Shown piece by piece: positions 34,411-43,263 of a stretch of DNA of 64,000 nt. The stretch comes from Streptomyces griseoluteus (GTDB lineage: Bacteria > Actinomycetota > Actinomycetes > Streptomycetales > Streptomycetaceae), in the NCBI GenBank assembly GCA_000717735.1, contig JOBE01000012.1, forward strand, positions 1 through 64,000. The letters run 5' to 3'. Made by a program: the position numbers and the translations under genes. Below the pieces are notes generated by a model. The model saw only the letters and a program-made list of their open reading frames with translations, searched no databases and was not told where the DNA came from. Numbering within the stretch: the first letter of the stretch is position 1; every line of letters starts with the position of its first letter.

Positions 34411-36036
34411 ATGCGGAGGTCGTTCGGGAGACGGGAGCGGCCCCGGACCGAGGCCGAGGGCCCCGGCCGGGACCGGGGTGCGGTGCGGCGGCGCGCTGCC
34501 GTCCGTTCACTGCTCGCCGTCTGCTGCGGCGCCCTGCCGGCTCTGGCCTTCCCCGCCCCCGGCCTGTGGTGGTGGGCGTATCTGGCGCTCGTCCCGTGGC
34601 TGATCCTGCTCCGTACGGCTCCGGGGGCGCGCCGCGCCGCTCTGGACGGCTGGCTGGGCGGCATCGGTTTCGTGATCGCCCTGCACCACTGGTTGCTGCC
34701 CAGCCTGCATGTGTTCCTCCTGCCGGTGGCCGCGCTGCTCGGCCTGCTGTGGCTGCCCTGGGGATGGCTCGTACGGTCGCTGATCGGCGGCGCGCCGCCG
34801 TCACCGTCCCGGGCCGCCGCGGCCCTCCTCGCCATCCCCTCCGGCTGGCTCCTCATCGAGTCGGTCCGCTCCTGGGAGGGTCTCGGCGGCCCGTGGGGGC
34901 TGCTCGGGGCCAGCCAGTGGGAGGTTCCGGCGGCGCTGCGGCTCGCCTCGGTCGGCGGGGTCTGGCTGGTGACCCTGCTCGTGGTCGCGGCGAACACGGC
35001 CGTGGTGCTGCTGGTGGCGGTGCCGGGACTGCGTACCGTCGGCGTCGCCGGGATCGTGGCCTGCGCCCTCGTGGCGGGCACGGCGGCCTGGGGCGTCGGG
35101 CCGCCGGACGAGCGCGGGACCGTGCGCGTGGCGCTCGTACAGCCGGGGGTGTTCGGCGGGCCCGACGGGCCCCAGCGGCGCTTCGACACGGCCGAGCGGC
35201 TGACCCGCTCGCTCGCCGGGCAGCACCTCGACCTGGTGGTCTGGGGCGAGAGCGGCGTGGGCGTCGACCCGGCCGGCCGGCCCGAACTCGCCGCCCGGCT
35301 CACCGCTCTGGCCCGGACGGTCGACGCGCCGCTCCTGGTGAACGTGGACGCGCGCCGGGCCGACCGCCCGGGCATCTACAAGAGCGCCGTCCTCGTCGGT
35401 CCTGCCGGGCTCACGGGTGACCGCTACGACAAGATGCGGCTCGTGCCGTTCGGCGAGTACGTCCCCGCGCGCGACCTGCTCGGCTGGGTGACGTCCGTCG
35501 GCAAGGCGGCCCAGGAGGACCGCCGGCGGGGCACGGCGCCGGTCGTGATGACGCTGCCCGACACCGGTCCGGACGGCGGCCGGGAGCCGCGGGTCGGACC
35601 GCTGATCTGCTTCGAGTCCGCCTTCCCCGACATGAGCCGGCGCCTCGTCAGGGACGGTGCCGGGCTCCTGGTGGTGCAGTCGGCGACGAGCACCTTCCAG
35701 GAGAGCTGGGCACCGGCCCAGCACGCGTCCCTCGCCGCGCTGCGGGCTGCGGAGACGGGCCGGCCGGTCGTGCACGCGACGCTCACCGGGGTCAGCGCGG
35801 CGTACGGCCCCGACGGGCGACGGATCGGGCCCGTCCTCGGCACGGACGCGAGCGCCGTCGCCGTCCGCGAGCTGCCGCTCTCCGCGACGACGACGGCCTA
35901 TGTCCGTTGGGGCGACTGGCCGCTGTACGCGGCGCTCGTCGTGGTGGGCGTGGTCTGCGCCGCCGAGGGCGCGGGAGCCTTCAGGAGGCCTGCGTCAGCG
36001 CCTCGCGGACCACGCGCTCGCACAGTTCGTGGGTGA
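34411..36036 (+). CDS. lnt: Apolipoprotein N-acyltransferase
   Basis: This 541-residue membrane protein transfers an acyl chain from phospholipid to the N-terminus of lipoproteins. The N-terminal half has about seven hydrophobic segments; the C-terminal half is a nitrilase-type domain with the catalytic Glu in VVWGESG (residue 280), Lys in YDKMRLVPFGEY (341) and Cys in LICFES (400). GGGAGG with a 6-base spacer supports the start. Streptomyces usually carry one or two Lnt homologues. The 3' end overlaps the convergent oxidoreductase gene by 56 bases. Confidence 0.93.
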   Translation: MRRSFGRRERPRTEAEGPGRDRGAVRRRAAVRSLLAVCCGALPALAFPAPGLWWWAYLALVPWLILLRTAPGARRAALDGWLGGIGFVIALHHWLLPSLHVFLLPVAALLGLLWLPWGWLVRSLIGGAPPSPSRAAAALLAIPSGWLLIESVRSWEGLGGPWGLLGASQWEVPAALRLASVGGVWLVTLLVVAANTAVVLLVAVPGLRTVGVAGIVACALVAGTAAWGVGPPDERGTVRVALVQPGVFGGPDGPQRRFDTAERLTRSLAGQHLDLVVWGESGVGVDPAGRPELAARLTALARTVDAPLLVNVDARRADRPGIYKSAVLVGPAGLTGDRYDKMRLVPFGEYVPARDLLGWVTSVGKAAQEDRRRGTAPVVMTLPDTGPDGGREPRVGPLICFESAFPDMSRRLVRDGAGLLVVQSATSTFQESWAPAQHASLAALRAAETGRPVVHATLTGVSAAYGPDGRRIGPVLGTDASAVAVRELPLSATTTAYVRWGDWPLYAALVVVGVVCAAEGAGAFRRPASAPRGPRARTVRG

Positions 36037-36886
36037 GCAGGGCGTCGCGCGCGCTGAGCAGCCGCCCGTCGCGTACGGCGTCGAGGAAGACGAGTACGGC
36101 CTGCTCGATCCCGCGCTGACGGGCCACCGGCACCCAGTCGCCGCGGCGGCGCAGGGTCGGCTGGCCCTTGTGGTCGACGACGTCGGAGAGGTTGAGGACC
36201 TGGCGCTTGGTGTCCCGCCCCGACACCTCGAGGATCTCCTCGGTCGAACCGTTCATCCGGTTCATCATGCCGAGGGCGGTGAAGCCGTCGCCGGAGAGCT
36301 GGAGCACGACGTGGTGCATGAGGCCGTCGCGGATCCTGGCCCGCACGTCGACGTGGTCGACCTCACCGGGGAGCAGGAACCGCAGGGTGTCCACGACGTG
36401 GATGAAGTCGTCGAGGACGAGCGTGCGGGGGTCCTCGGGCAGGCCCACGCGGTTCTTCTGCAGGACGATCAGGTCACGCGGGTGCTCGACGCACTGGGCG
36501 TAGGAGGGCGCGAGGCGCCGGTTGAAGCCGACGGCGAGGCTGACGGCACGCTTCTCGGCGAGTTCCACGAGCCGCTCGGAGTCGGCGTACTCGTACGCGA
36601 GGGGCTTGTCGACGTACGTGGGGACGCCCGCTTCGAGGAGACGGCCGACGATCTCGGCGTGGACGGAGGTCGGCGCGTGGACGAAGGCCGCGTCGAGGCC
36701 GGCTGCGAGCAGCGAGTCGAGGTCGAGGTGGCGCTGCGCGGCCGGCAGGTGAAGGGTGTCGGCGACCCGGTCGAGCGTGGCGGCGGTGCGGGTCTGGAGG
36801 TGGAGTTCGACCCCGGGGAGGGTGGCGAGGACGGGGAGGTACGCCTTCTGCGCGATGTCGCCGAGTCCGATGCAGCCAACCTTCAC
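35981..36886 (-). CDS. Gfo/Idh/MocA-family oxidoreductase
   Basis: This 301-residue NAD(P)-binding protein starts MKVGCIGLGDIAQKAYLPVL, the classic Gfo/Idh/MocA Rossmann loop, followed by VDKPLAYEYADSERLVELA with the family's conserved EKP-like lysine (here DKP). It would oxidise or reduce a sugar-type substrate, which is unknown. The GTG at 36886 is preceded by GGGAG. Its 3' end overlaps lnt. The 220 bases upstream hold no gene. Confidence 0.9.
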   Translation of the reverse strand: MKVGCIGLGDIAQKAYLPVLATLPGVELHLQTRTAATLDRVADTLHLPAAQRHLDLDSLLAAGLDAAFVHAPTSVHAEIVGRLLEAGVPTYVDKPLAYEYADSERLVELAEKRAVSLAVGFNRRLAPSYAQCVEHPRDLIVLQKNRVGLPEDPRTLVLDDFIHVVDTLRFLLPGEVDHVDVRARIRDGLMHHVVLQLSGDGFTALGMMNRMNGSTEEILEVSGRDTKRQVLNLSDVVDHKGQPTLRRRGDWVPVARQRGIEQAVLVFLDAVRDGRLLSARDALLTHELCERVVREALTQAS

Positions 36887-37106
36887 GGGGTCTCCCTTGT
36901 CGTGTCCGCGCGCCCTGGTCGTCCAGGCCGTTCGCGCGGGTCAGCTTAGACCGGCCGGCACATGGGGGGTGGAGGAGGGAGCGGGGCTGGGTGCGTGCAG
37001 CTGCAAGGCGGAGGATTGAGGCATGGCGGAGCCATGGTGATTGACGACAACGCGGCAGATGCGCGTGCCCAGCCCCGCGACGCCGCCCCCCATACGCCGG
37101 CCGGTC

Positions 37107-38294
37107 TTAGGCGGGCCGGGTCGGGGCGACCGGGGGGTGCCAGTCGGCGATGCCGTCGAAGCCGCGCAGGACGAGGCCCGGCCCGAGGCGGGAGACGGCG
37201 CCGACGAGCGTGGAGCGCAGGGCGACGGCGGGGCGGGCGGAGAGCATCGTGAGCGCTCCGGTGCGGGCGGCCTTGCGGACGATGGCGGTGGTGCGCGGCA
37301 GGCGGTCCGCGGTGTACGCGGCGAGGTCGCGGCCCGGGAGGAAGCCGGGCGCGGAGCGGGCGTGGTGGGCGAGGACGACGGCGTCCTCGATCGCCTGGTT
37401 CCCGCCCTGGCCGAGGCTCGGCATCATCGCGTGCGCGGCGTCGCCGAGGAGGGCGACCCGACCTTGGTGGAACGCGGGCAGCGGGTCGGGCAGGTGGTGG
37501 ACGTCGTGGCGCAGGACCTGGGCGGGGTCGACGGCGGCGAGGATCTCGGGGACGGGGTGGTGCCAGTCGCCGAAGAGGCGCAGGAGTTCGGCCTTCTCGT
37601 CGTCGGGCGCCCGGCCGCCGGCGGGGGCGGTGGCCATGGCGTACGCGTAGATCCGGCCGTCCTTGAGGGGCTGGGTGCCCCAGAGTCGTCCGGCTCCCCA
37701 GGTCTCGTGGGGGGCGAAGGGCGTCTCGGGTGCGGGGATCACGACCCGCCAGGTGGTGCAGCCCGCGTACCGGAGGCCGGGGTGCCCGGGGAAGAGCGCG
37801 TGCCGCGTCGCGGAGCGGATGCCGTCGGCGGCGACGACGAGTTCTGCCTCGGTCTCGCCGTGCGGGGTGGTGAGGCGGGCGGGGCGGCGGTCGTCGCCGG
37901 GGTCGGCGAGGGAGGCGGCCGTGCCGGTGCGGACGGTCCCGTCCGGGAGGGCGGAGGTGAGGATCTCGACGAGGGTGGCCCGGTGGAGGAGGACGAGCGG
38001 CCCGCCGAAGCGGGCGGCGGCCGCACCGGCGTTCGTGCGGGCGAGCCAGCGGCCGTCTGGGGCGCGCATGCCGCCGTCGCCCTGCCAGGCGGCGAGTTCG
38101 CGGACGCGGTCGCCGAGGCCGATGACGTCGAGGGCGCGCTGGGCGTTGGGGGCGAGGCCGATGCCCGCTCCGACGGGGGCGAGGTCGGCGGCCCGCTCCA
38201 GGACGGTGACGTGCCAGCCGTTGCGGTGGAGGGCGACGGCGGCGGTGAGTCCGCCGATTCCGCCTCCGACGACGATGGCCCGGTGCTGTTCCAT
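37107..38294 (-). CDS. FAD-dependent aromatic-ring monooxygenase type
   Basis: This 395-residue flavoprotein has the FAD-binding loop RAIVVGGGIGGLTAAVALHR at the N-terminus, the middle motif LVVAADGIRSATR, and the GD motif VALLGDAAHAMMPSLGQGG. This order defines class A FAD monooxygenases such as salicylate or 3-hydroxybenzoate hydroxylases. The substrate is unknown. It faces a divergent TetR-family gene with two matching operator sites between them, so it is very likely repressed by that regulator and induced by its substrate or a related aromatic. Confidence 0.92.
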   Translation of the reverse strand: MEQHRAIVVGGGIGGLTAAVALHRNGWHVTVLERAADLAPVGAGIGLAPNAQRALDVIGLGDRVRELAAWQGDGGMRAPDGRWLARTNAGAAAARFGGPLVLLHRATLVEILTSALPDGTVRTGTAASLADPGDDRRPARLTTPHGETEAELVVAADGIRSATRHALFPGHPGLRYAGCTTWRVVIPAPETPFAPHETWGAGRLWGTQPLKDGRIYAYAMATAPAGGRAPDDEKAELLRLFGDWHHPVPEILAAVDPAQVLRHDVHHLPDPLPAFHQGRVALLGDAAHAMMPSLGQGGNQAIEDAVVLAHHARSAPGFLPGRDLAAYTADRLPRTTAIVRKAARTGALTMLSARPAVALRSTLVGAVSRLGPGLVLRGFDGIADWHPPVAPTRPA

Positions 38295-38311
38295 GGCTGC
38301 TCCTCGGATCG

Positions 38312-38362
38312 GGTACTACAGGTGTAGTACCTCCGGCTCCGTCACCGTACTACAGGTGTAGT
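38312..38362. promoter_or_regulatory. Twin TetR operator sites between monooxygenase and regulator
   Basis: GGTACTACAGGTGTAGTACC (38312-38331) is a perfect 9-base dyad around a GG centre. A second copy, GTACTACAGGTGTAGT (38347-38362), has the same core. Their centres are 34 bases apart, one lying over each divergent promoter. The TACTACA/TGTAGT half-site is the predicted recognition sequence of the adjacent TetR protein. Confidence 0.88.
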
Positions 38363-38385
38363 CGGCCCGGTAGTAGGTTGTCCCC

Positions 38386-39093
38386 ATGACCGCATCGAAC
38401 CCCGCCACCACCCCCGCCTCGGATCCGGAAGCCCGCGCCTCCCGCGCCGAGCGGATCGGGGACGCGGCGCTCGACCTCCTCGTCGAGCGCGGCATGCGGG
38501 GCCTCACGCATCGGGCCGTGGACGAGCGGGCGGGGCTGCCGCAGGGTTCGACCTCCAACCACGCGCGCACGCGCCAGGCGCTCCTGGAGACGGCCGTGCG
38601 CCGCCAGGTCGAACTGGAGGCCCGCGTCCTGACCCCGGCCGAGCTGCCGGGCGCGGGCGGGGGCGGCGGCTCGCGTGTCGACACCCCCGCGCTCGTAGGC
38701 ACCGACGCGCTCGTGGACGGCGGCTCGGGTGCCGGCACCGACGCGCTCGTCGACATGCTCGCCCTCGCCCTGCACCGCTATCTCACCGACCACCGCGCGC
38801 TGCTCGTCTCCCGCTACGAACTGGCCCTGGAGGCCACCCGCCGCCCCGAGCTCCGCTCGTTCTTCGACGCCGCGGGCTCCGTGTTCCGCGGCCCGCTGAT
38901 CGCGGCGATGGCGGCGGCCGGCTCACCGGAGCCCGAGCGTCACGCGCTCTCCCTCGTCGCCTGGTGCGAGGGCCTGTTGTTCTCCTGCGCCGTCGGTTCC
39001 TTCCACGCCTCCGTGCCCAGCCGCGCGGAACTGCGCACCGGAGTCGAGGAGTTGCTGCGGGGCATGCTCACCGGCCGCCCCCTCGGGGAGTGA
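38386..39093 (+). CDS. TetR-family transcriptional regulator
   Basis: This 235-residue repressor has an N-terminal HTH (DAALDLLVERGMRGLTHRAV, then DERAGLPQGSTSNHARTRQA, residues 20-65). Between the HTH and the ligand domain is an unusual Gly-rich insert with the heptad GTDALVD twice, encoded by a 36-base in-frame DNA duplication. It is divergent from the FAD monooxygenase and probably binds both operators between them, so controlling itself too. TAGGTT at 38374-38379 ends 6 bases before ATG, suggesting a leaderless transcript. Confidence 0.9.
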   Translation: MTASNPATTPASDPEARASRAERIGDAALDLLVERGMRGLTHRAVDERAGLPQGSTSNHARTRQALLETAVRRQVELEARVLTPAELPGAGGGGGSRVDTPALVGTDALVDGGSGAGTDALVDMLALALHRYLTDHRALLVSRYELALEATRRPELRSFFDAAGSVFRGPLIAAMAAAGSPEPERHALSLVAWCEGLLFSCAVGSFHASVPSRAELRTGVEELLRGMLTGRPLGE

Positions 39094-39135
39094 AAGCGCT
39101 GGCGCACCCGATGATCGTGGGGGACGATGCCGGGC

Positions 39136-39663
39136 ATGACCACCGAACGTACCGAAGCCGCCCCCCGCGTCGACCCGTCCACGACGTCGGGCGAGCGGGA
39201 GGCGCTGGAGCAGTGGCTCGACTTCCATCGCGCGACCCTCGCGAGGAAGTGCGAGGGGCTGGACGACGCCCAGCTGCGCACCCTCTCCGCCCCGCCGTCC
39301 GACCTCAACCTGCTGGGTCTCGTCCGGCACATGGCCGAGGTCGAGCGCGGCTGGTTCCGCCGCGTCCTCGCCGGTGAGGAGGCCGGCTGGATCTACAGCA
39401 CCGATGAGGACCGCGACCGGGACATCCACGTCACGGACGAGGACTCCTACGACGAGGCCCACGCCACCTGGCAGGCGGAGATCGCCCGTGCCCGCACCCT
39501 GGCCGCCCCGCGCGGTCTCGACGACCTCGGCGCGGGCGAGCACCACAGCGGGCGGACCTTCAACCTCCGCTGGATCTACCTCCACATGATCGAGGAGTAC
39601 GCCCGCCACAACGGCCACGCGGACCTCATCCGGGAGCGCGTCGACGGCGCGACCGGGGACTGA
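39136..39663 (+). CDS. DinB-like (DUF664) four-helix protein
   Basis: This 175-residue protein belongs to the DinB/DUF664 group: ALEQWLDFHRATLARKCEGL and NLLGLVRHMAEVERGWFRR with metal-ligand histidines, and HMIEEYARHNGHADLIRE at the end (third histidine). These proteins bind a metal and often act in mycothiol-dependent or similar reactions; some are thiol S-transferases. GACGAT ends shortly before the ATG at 39136, which I prefer to the ATG at 39127. Confidence 0.88.
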   Translation: MTTERTEAAPRVDPSTTSGEREALEQWLDFHRATLARKCEGLDDAQLRTLSAPPSDLNLLGLVRHMAEVERGWFRRVLAGEEAGWIYSTDEDRDRDIHVTDEDSYDEAHATWQAEIARARTLAAPRGLDDLGAGEHHSGRTFNLRWIYLHMIEEYARHNGHADLIRERVDGATGD

Positions 39664-39777
39664 GCGGGCCCCGGGCGCCCAGCGGGTCAAGGCGGGCCCC
39701 GCCGCGGCTCACCCGTGCGGGGCATTCCCCACCGGTAGGGGCGCGAAGATCGCCGCCGGGCCAGCAGAGTTGCGCGG

Positions 39778-40269
39778 GTGCATGGAACCCGAACCACAGC
39801 GAAGATCCTGGTCGGGGCGGCCGTGGCCGCCCTCGCGGGCTGCGTCTCGGTGGACACCCCGCCGACGGCCCCCGCGTCCGCGCCCGTCGCGGAGGCCGTA
39901 CGCCCCGGCCAGGACGTGGCCCCGCAGCTCGTCGAGGGCCCGGCCCGCGAGGCCCTCGAAGCGGCCCTGCCCGCTCCCCCGCCGTCCGCCGCGCCCCGCA
40001 CCACCCCGTCGTCCGAGGTACGCCGCCGGGCGGTGACCCCGCCCCGCCCGGAGAACCGGCACCCCGAGGCCGTACCGCCGCAGCGTGAGCGACCGCGCCC
40101 GGCGCCCCGGCGGGAGCTCCCCGAGGTGCCGGAGCTGCCGATGCTGACCGGTGTGCCGACGAAGGCGCCGGTGTCCCGGGCGGACGTGTGCGAGCTGGGC
40201 GAGCGGTACGGGGGCTGGGCCCCCGGCAGCGAGCCGTCCAGGATCTGTCGCGGCGCATCCGGCCGCTGA
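39778..40269 (+). CDS. Small Pro-rich lipoprotein of unknown function
   Basis: This 163-residue protein has a lipoprotein signal peptide (TTAKILVGAAVAALAGC, lipobox LAGC with Cys22). The mature part is Pro/Ala/Arg-rich and disordered for about 100 residues, then ends in a conserved-looking segment VSRADVCELGERYGGWAPGS with two cysteines at 15-20 residue spacing. It begins with GTG at 39778. I do not recognise a family. It would sit on the outer face of the membrane. Confidence 0.7.
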   Translation: MHGTRTTAKILVGAAVAALAGCVSVDTPPTAPASAPVAEAVRPGQDVAPQLVEGPAREALEAALPAPPPSAAPRTTPSSEVRRRAVTPPRPENRHPEAVPPQRERPRPAPRRELPEVPELPMLTGVPTKAPVSRADVCELGERYGGWAPGSEPSRICRGASGR

Positions 40270-40301
40270 GCGGCGCGGGTCGCGGCCGCCCGGGTCGCGC
40301 G

Positions 40302-40330
40302 GTCCGTCACTCCGCGTCCGTCACTCCGCG
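40302..40330. repeat. 14-base tandem repeat between lipoprotein and TPR-like genes
   Basis: TCCGTCACTCCGCG is repeated twice in tandem across the end of the minus-strand TPR-like gene; its second copy contains that gene's stop codon. This mirrors the larger end-of-gene duplication at 11584-11660. Confidence 0.5.
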
Positions 40331-40794
40331 CGGAGTCGTGCCTCCAGGCGCTCGATCGCGGCCCGCACCCCGTTCCCGTAGCCGTCGTCGTCGAGGTGGT
40401 CCGACGCCGCGCGGGCCCGGTCCAGATGGACCCGCGCGGCGTCGGGCTGCTGGAGCTTGACGTAGTCCGCGGCCAGGTTGAGATGGAGCGAGGGATACAG
40501 CGCCCGGAGGGCGACCGCCGAGCCGTGCTCGGCGAGGCGCTCGTCGACGAGGCCCTCCGCCGCGTTCAGCGCCCGGAGGTCCCAGGCCAGCTCGGTGTCG
40601 GGGTCGTCCTGGGCGTCCGCCATGTAGTGCGCCAGGGTGCAGCGGTGCAGGGGGTCCCCGTCGGGGCCGATCTGCTGCCACAGCACACCGAAGCGATTGC
40701 GTGCCTCCTCGCGGTCGCCGCCGTGGAGCAGCATCATGGCCTGCCCGATCCTGGTCATGACCCCGTCGTCCGACACCTGCTGCTGCTCGGTCAC
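40321..40794 (-). CDS. Small tetratricopeptide-like protein
   Basis: This 157-residue helical protein has tetratricopeptide-style helices (ALYPSLHLNLAADYVKLQQP, then DAARVHLDRARAASDHL) that suggest a protein-protein adaptor. The GTG at 40794 has GGAGGT 5 bases upstream and is preferred over an in-frame GTG at 40842. A repeat unit covers its stop codon. Partner unknown; the uracil-DNA glycosylase gene lies 70 bases upstream on the same strand. Confidence 0.75.
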   Translation of the reverse strand: MTEQQQVSDDGVMTRIGQAMMLLHGGDREEARNRFGVLWQQIGPDGDPLHRCTLAHYMADAQDDPDTELAWDLRALNAAEGLVDERLAEHGSAVALRALYPSLHLNLAADYVKLQQPDAARVHLDRARAASDHLDDDGYGNGVRAAIERLEARLRAE

Positions 40795-40864
40795 CGCGAC
40801 CTCCACCCGCTCACCCACTGGGAGAGCCGACGCTAGCCGCACCCGGCCCGGATCGGGCCGAGGC

Positions 40865-41548
40865 TCAGCCGAGGTCGGGGATGCGCCAGTCGATCGGCTC
40901 GTGTCCCTGGGCCGCGACGGCCGCGTCGATCTGGGTGAAGGGCCGCGATCCGAAGAACTTCTTCGCCGAGAGGGGCGAGGGGTGGGCGCCCTTCACCACG
41001 ACGTGCCGCTCCTCGTCGATGAGCGGCAGCTTCTTCTGGGCGTAGTTGCCCCAGAGGACGAAGACGGCGGGGTCGGGCCGCGAGGCGACCGCGGTGATCA
41101 CCGCGTCCGTGAACTTCTCCCAGCCCTTGCCCTTGTGCGAGTTCGCCTCGCCGGAGCGGACCGTCAGGACCGCGTTGAGCAGGAGGACGCCCTGCTCGGC
41201 CCACGGCATCAGATAGCCGTTGTCCGGGATCGGGTGGCCGAGCTCGGCCTGCATCTCCTTGTAGATGTTCCGCAGGGAGGGCGGGGTCTTCACCCCGGGC
41301 CGGACCGAGAAGCAGAGGCCGTGGCCCTGCCCCTCGCCGTGGTACGGGTCCTGACCGAGGATCAGGACCTTCACCTTGTCGTACGGGGTGGCGTCGAGGG
41401 CGGCGAAGACCTCGTCCTTCGGCGGGAAGACCGGTCCCTTGGCGCGCTCCTCCTCGACGAACTCGGCGAGCTGGGCGAAGTACGGCTTGCGCAGCTCCTC
41501 GCCGAGGACACCCCGCCAGGACTCGGGCAGCATGCTGGTGTCGGTCAC
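40865..41548 (-). CDS. ung: Uracil-DNA glycosylase, family 1
   Basis: This 227-residue enzyme removes uracil from DNA. The catalytic motif GQDPYHGEGQGHGLCFSV and the C-terminal HPSPLSAKKFFGSRPF loop are intact, as are the WGNYAQKK strand and the NAVLTVR block. The GTG at 41548 (VTDTSMLPES) has GGAGG upstream with a 9-base spacer and is preferred to a longer frame. Length is normal for Streptomyces Ung. Confidence 0.96.
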   Translation of the reverse strand: MTDTSMLPESWRGVLGEELRKPYFAQLAEFVEEERAKGPVFPPKDEVFAALDATPYDKVKVLILGQDPYHGEGQGHGLCFSVRPGVKTPPSLRNIYKEMQAELGHPIPDNGYLMPWAEQGVLLLNAVLTVRSGEANSHKGKGWEKFTDAVITAVASRPDPAVFVLWGNYAQKKLPLIDEERHVVVKGAHPSPLSAKKFFGSRPFTQIDAAVAAQGHEPIDWRIPDLG

Positions 41549-41638
41549 GGTCAACAACCTCCGGTGGACGTTCCTGTCTACGTCCCAGAACCTACCGGGG
41601 GCCACTGACAGTGACCCCCGCAGGCCTCCGGCGCTCGG

Positions 41639-43216
41639 CTACCAGCTGGCCCGGCGGTGCAGCTCCCAGAGCTGCATGACCGTCTGCGGGTCGAGGGCGA
41701 CCTCGCCGCCGCCGATGTCCTCACGGGCCGCGATGTACAGCTTGCCCTGCCACAGCGGGAGCAGCCGGACGTCCTGGACCATGATCTCCTGCGCCTCCTC
41801 GAACTCCGCCGTGACGGTCCCGCGGTCGCTCTCGCGGCGGGACTTCGGGAGCAGCTCGCCGGTGATCCTCGGGCTCACATAGGGCGTGCCGAGGACGTTC
41901 TCCTCGCCGACGAAGGGCGCGACGAAGTTGTCCGGGTCCGGGAAGTCGGGGAACCAGCCGCGCCCGAAGACCGGGTACTCGCCCTTCTGGTAGCCCGCCT
42001 GGAAATCCTTCCAGGGCTTGCCCTGGACGGAGACCTCGAAGAGGCCGGACTTCTCCAGCTGCCGCTTGAGCTCGTTGAACTCGGCGGCCGTGGAGGAGCC
42101 GTACCGGTCCGTCGTGTACCAGAAGGTCAGCTCGACGGGCTCGGTGATGCCGGCGTCGCGGAGGATCTTCTTGGCCTTGGCGGCGCTCGGCGTGCCGAAG
42201 CGGTCGAAGAACTTGGTGGTGTGGGCCCCGATGCCCTTGGGAACCATCGAGTACAGGGGCTCGGCGGTGCCCTGGTAGACCCTGTTGACCAGCTCGTCGC
42301 GGTCGACGACCTGGGCGATGGCCTTGCGGACGGGGAGCTTGGCGACCGAGGCGTCCTGGGTGTTGAAGACCAGGTAGCGGATGTCGGCGCCGGTCGACTC
42401 GACGAGCTGGAGGCCCTTGTTCTCGGGCTTGTCCTCCTGGAAGGCGACGACCTCCTCGGCTGTGAGGCCGCGGTAGGTGGCGTCGATCTCGTGCTTCTTG
42501 AGCGCCTCGACCATCGCGTCCGACCGGTCGAAGTACCGGATGGTCACGCCGCCGTTCTTGCGGTCGGCGAAGCCCTTGTAGCTGGGGTTCTTGGTCAGCT
42601 CCGCCGTCTGGCGCTCGGTGTACGAGTCGAGGACGTACGGTCCCGAGCCGACGAGCTTGCCGTCCTTGCGGAGCTGGTCGGCCGGGTACTCGGCCGGGTC
42701 CACGAGGGACATCGCCGGGGTGGCGAGGACGAACGGGAAGGTGGCGTCCGACTTGTTGAGCCGGAAGACGATCGTCCGGTCGCCGACGGTCTCGATCTTG
42801 TCGAGCGAGCCGAGCATCCCGTTGGGGCCGCCCTTGTGGTTGATCGTGCGGATGCGCTCGATCGAGTACTGCACGGCCTTCGCGTCGAGCTTGTGCCCGT
42901 TGGAGAACGTGAGGCCCTCCACGAGCTTGCACTCGAAGACCCGGCTGGAGGTGTCCGTGAACTTGCAGTCGGCCGCGTCGGAATTCGGCGTCGTACTGCC
43001 CGTCGGGAAACTCACCAGGGTCTGGAAGACATTCCGGAAGAGCTCCCAGGAATTGTCCCAGGCCGCGGCCGGATCAAGCGTGGTGGGAGAACTCGTCGTA
43101 CCGACGACAATTCTCTGATCCCCGGGGGATTCACTGTCGGAGAAGACACTGCATCCGGATACCAGGGATATGGACACAAGGGCTGCAGCCGCCTGCAGAC
43201 TGGTCCGGTTGAACAC
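41639..43216 (-). CDS. Peptide-type ABC transporter substrate-binding lipoprotein (orphan)
   Basis: This 525-residue protein is a family 5 extracellular solute-binding protein (oligopeptide/dipeptide/nickel type): TTLDPAAAWDNSWELFRNVF near the N-terminus and the later LVESTGADIRYLVFNTQDAS and RKAIAQVVDRDELVN blocks. The signal FNRTSLQAAAALVSISLVSGC has a lipobox ending in Cys. The GTG at 43216 has AGGAG 7 bases upstream. No permease or ATPase gene is beside it, so it either uses a transporter encoded elsewhere or is a stray binding protein. Ligand unknown. Confidence 0.88.
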   Translation of the reverse strand: MFNRTSLQAAAALVSISLVSGCSVFSDSESPGDQRIVVGTTSSPTTLDPAAAWDNSWELFRNVFQTLVSFPTGSTTPNSDAADCKFTDTSSRVFECKLVEGLTFSNGHKLDAKAVQYSIERIRTINHKGGPNGMLGSLDKIETVGDRTIVFRLNKSDATFPFVLATPAMSLVDPAEYPADQLRKDGKLVGSGPYVLDSYTERQTAELTKNPSYKGFADRKNGGVTIRYFDRSDAMVEALKKHEIDATYRGLTAEEVVAFQEDKPENKGLQLVESTGADIRYLVFNTQDASVAKLPVRKAIAQVVDRDELVNRVYQGTAEPLYSMVPKGIGAHTTKFFDRFGTPSAAKAKKILRDAGITEPVELTFWYTTDRYGSSTAAEFNELKRQLEKSGLFEVSVQGKPWKDFQAGYQKGEYPVFGRGWFPDFPDPDNFVAPFVGEENVLGTPYVSPRITGELLPKSRRESDRGTVTAEFEEAQEIMVQDVRLLPLWQGKLYIAAREDIGGGEVALDPQTVMQLWELHRRASW

Positions 43217-43263
43217 GTGCACGCTCCTCGTTCAGCCAGGGGTCGGCCGACGATACCGCAGCA

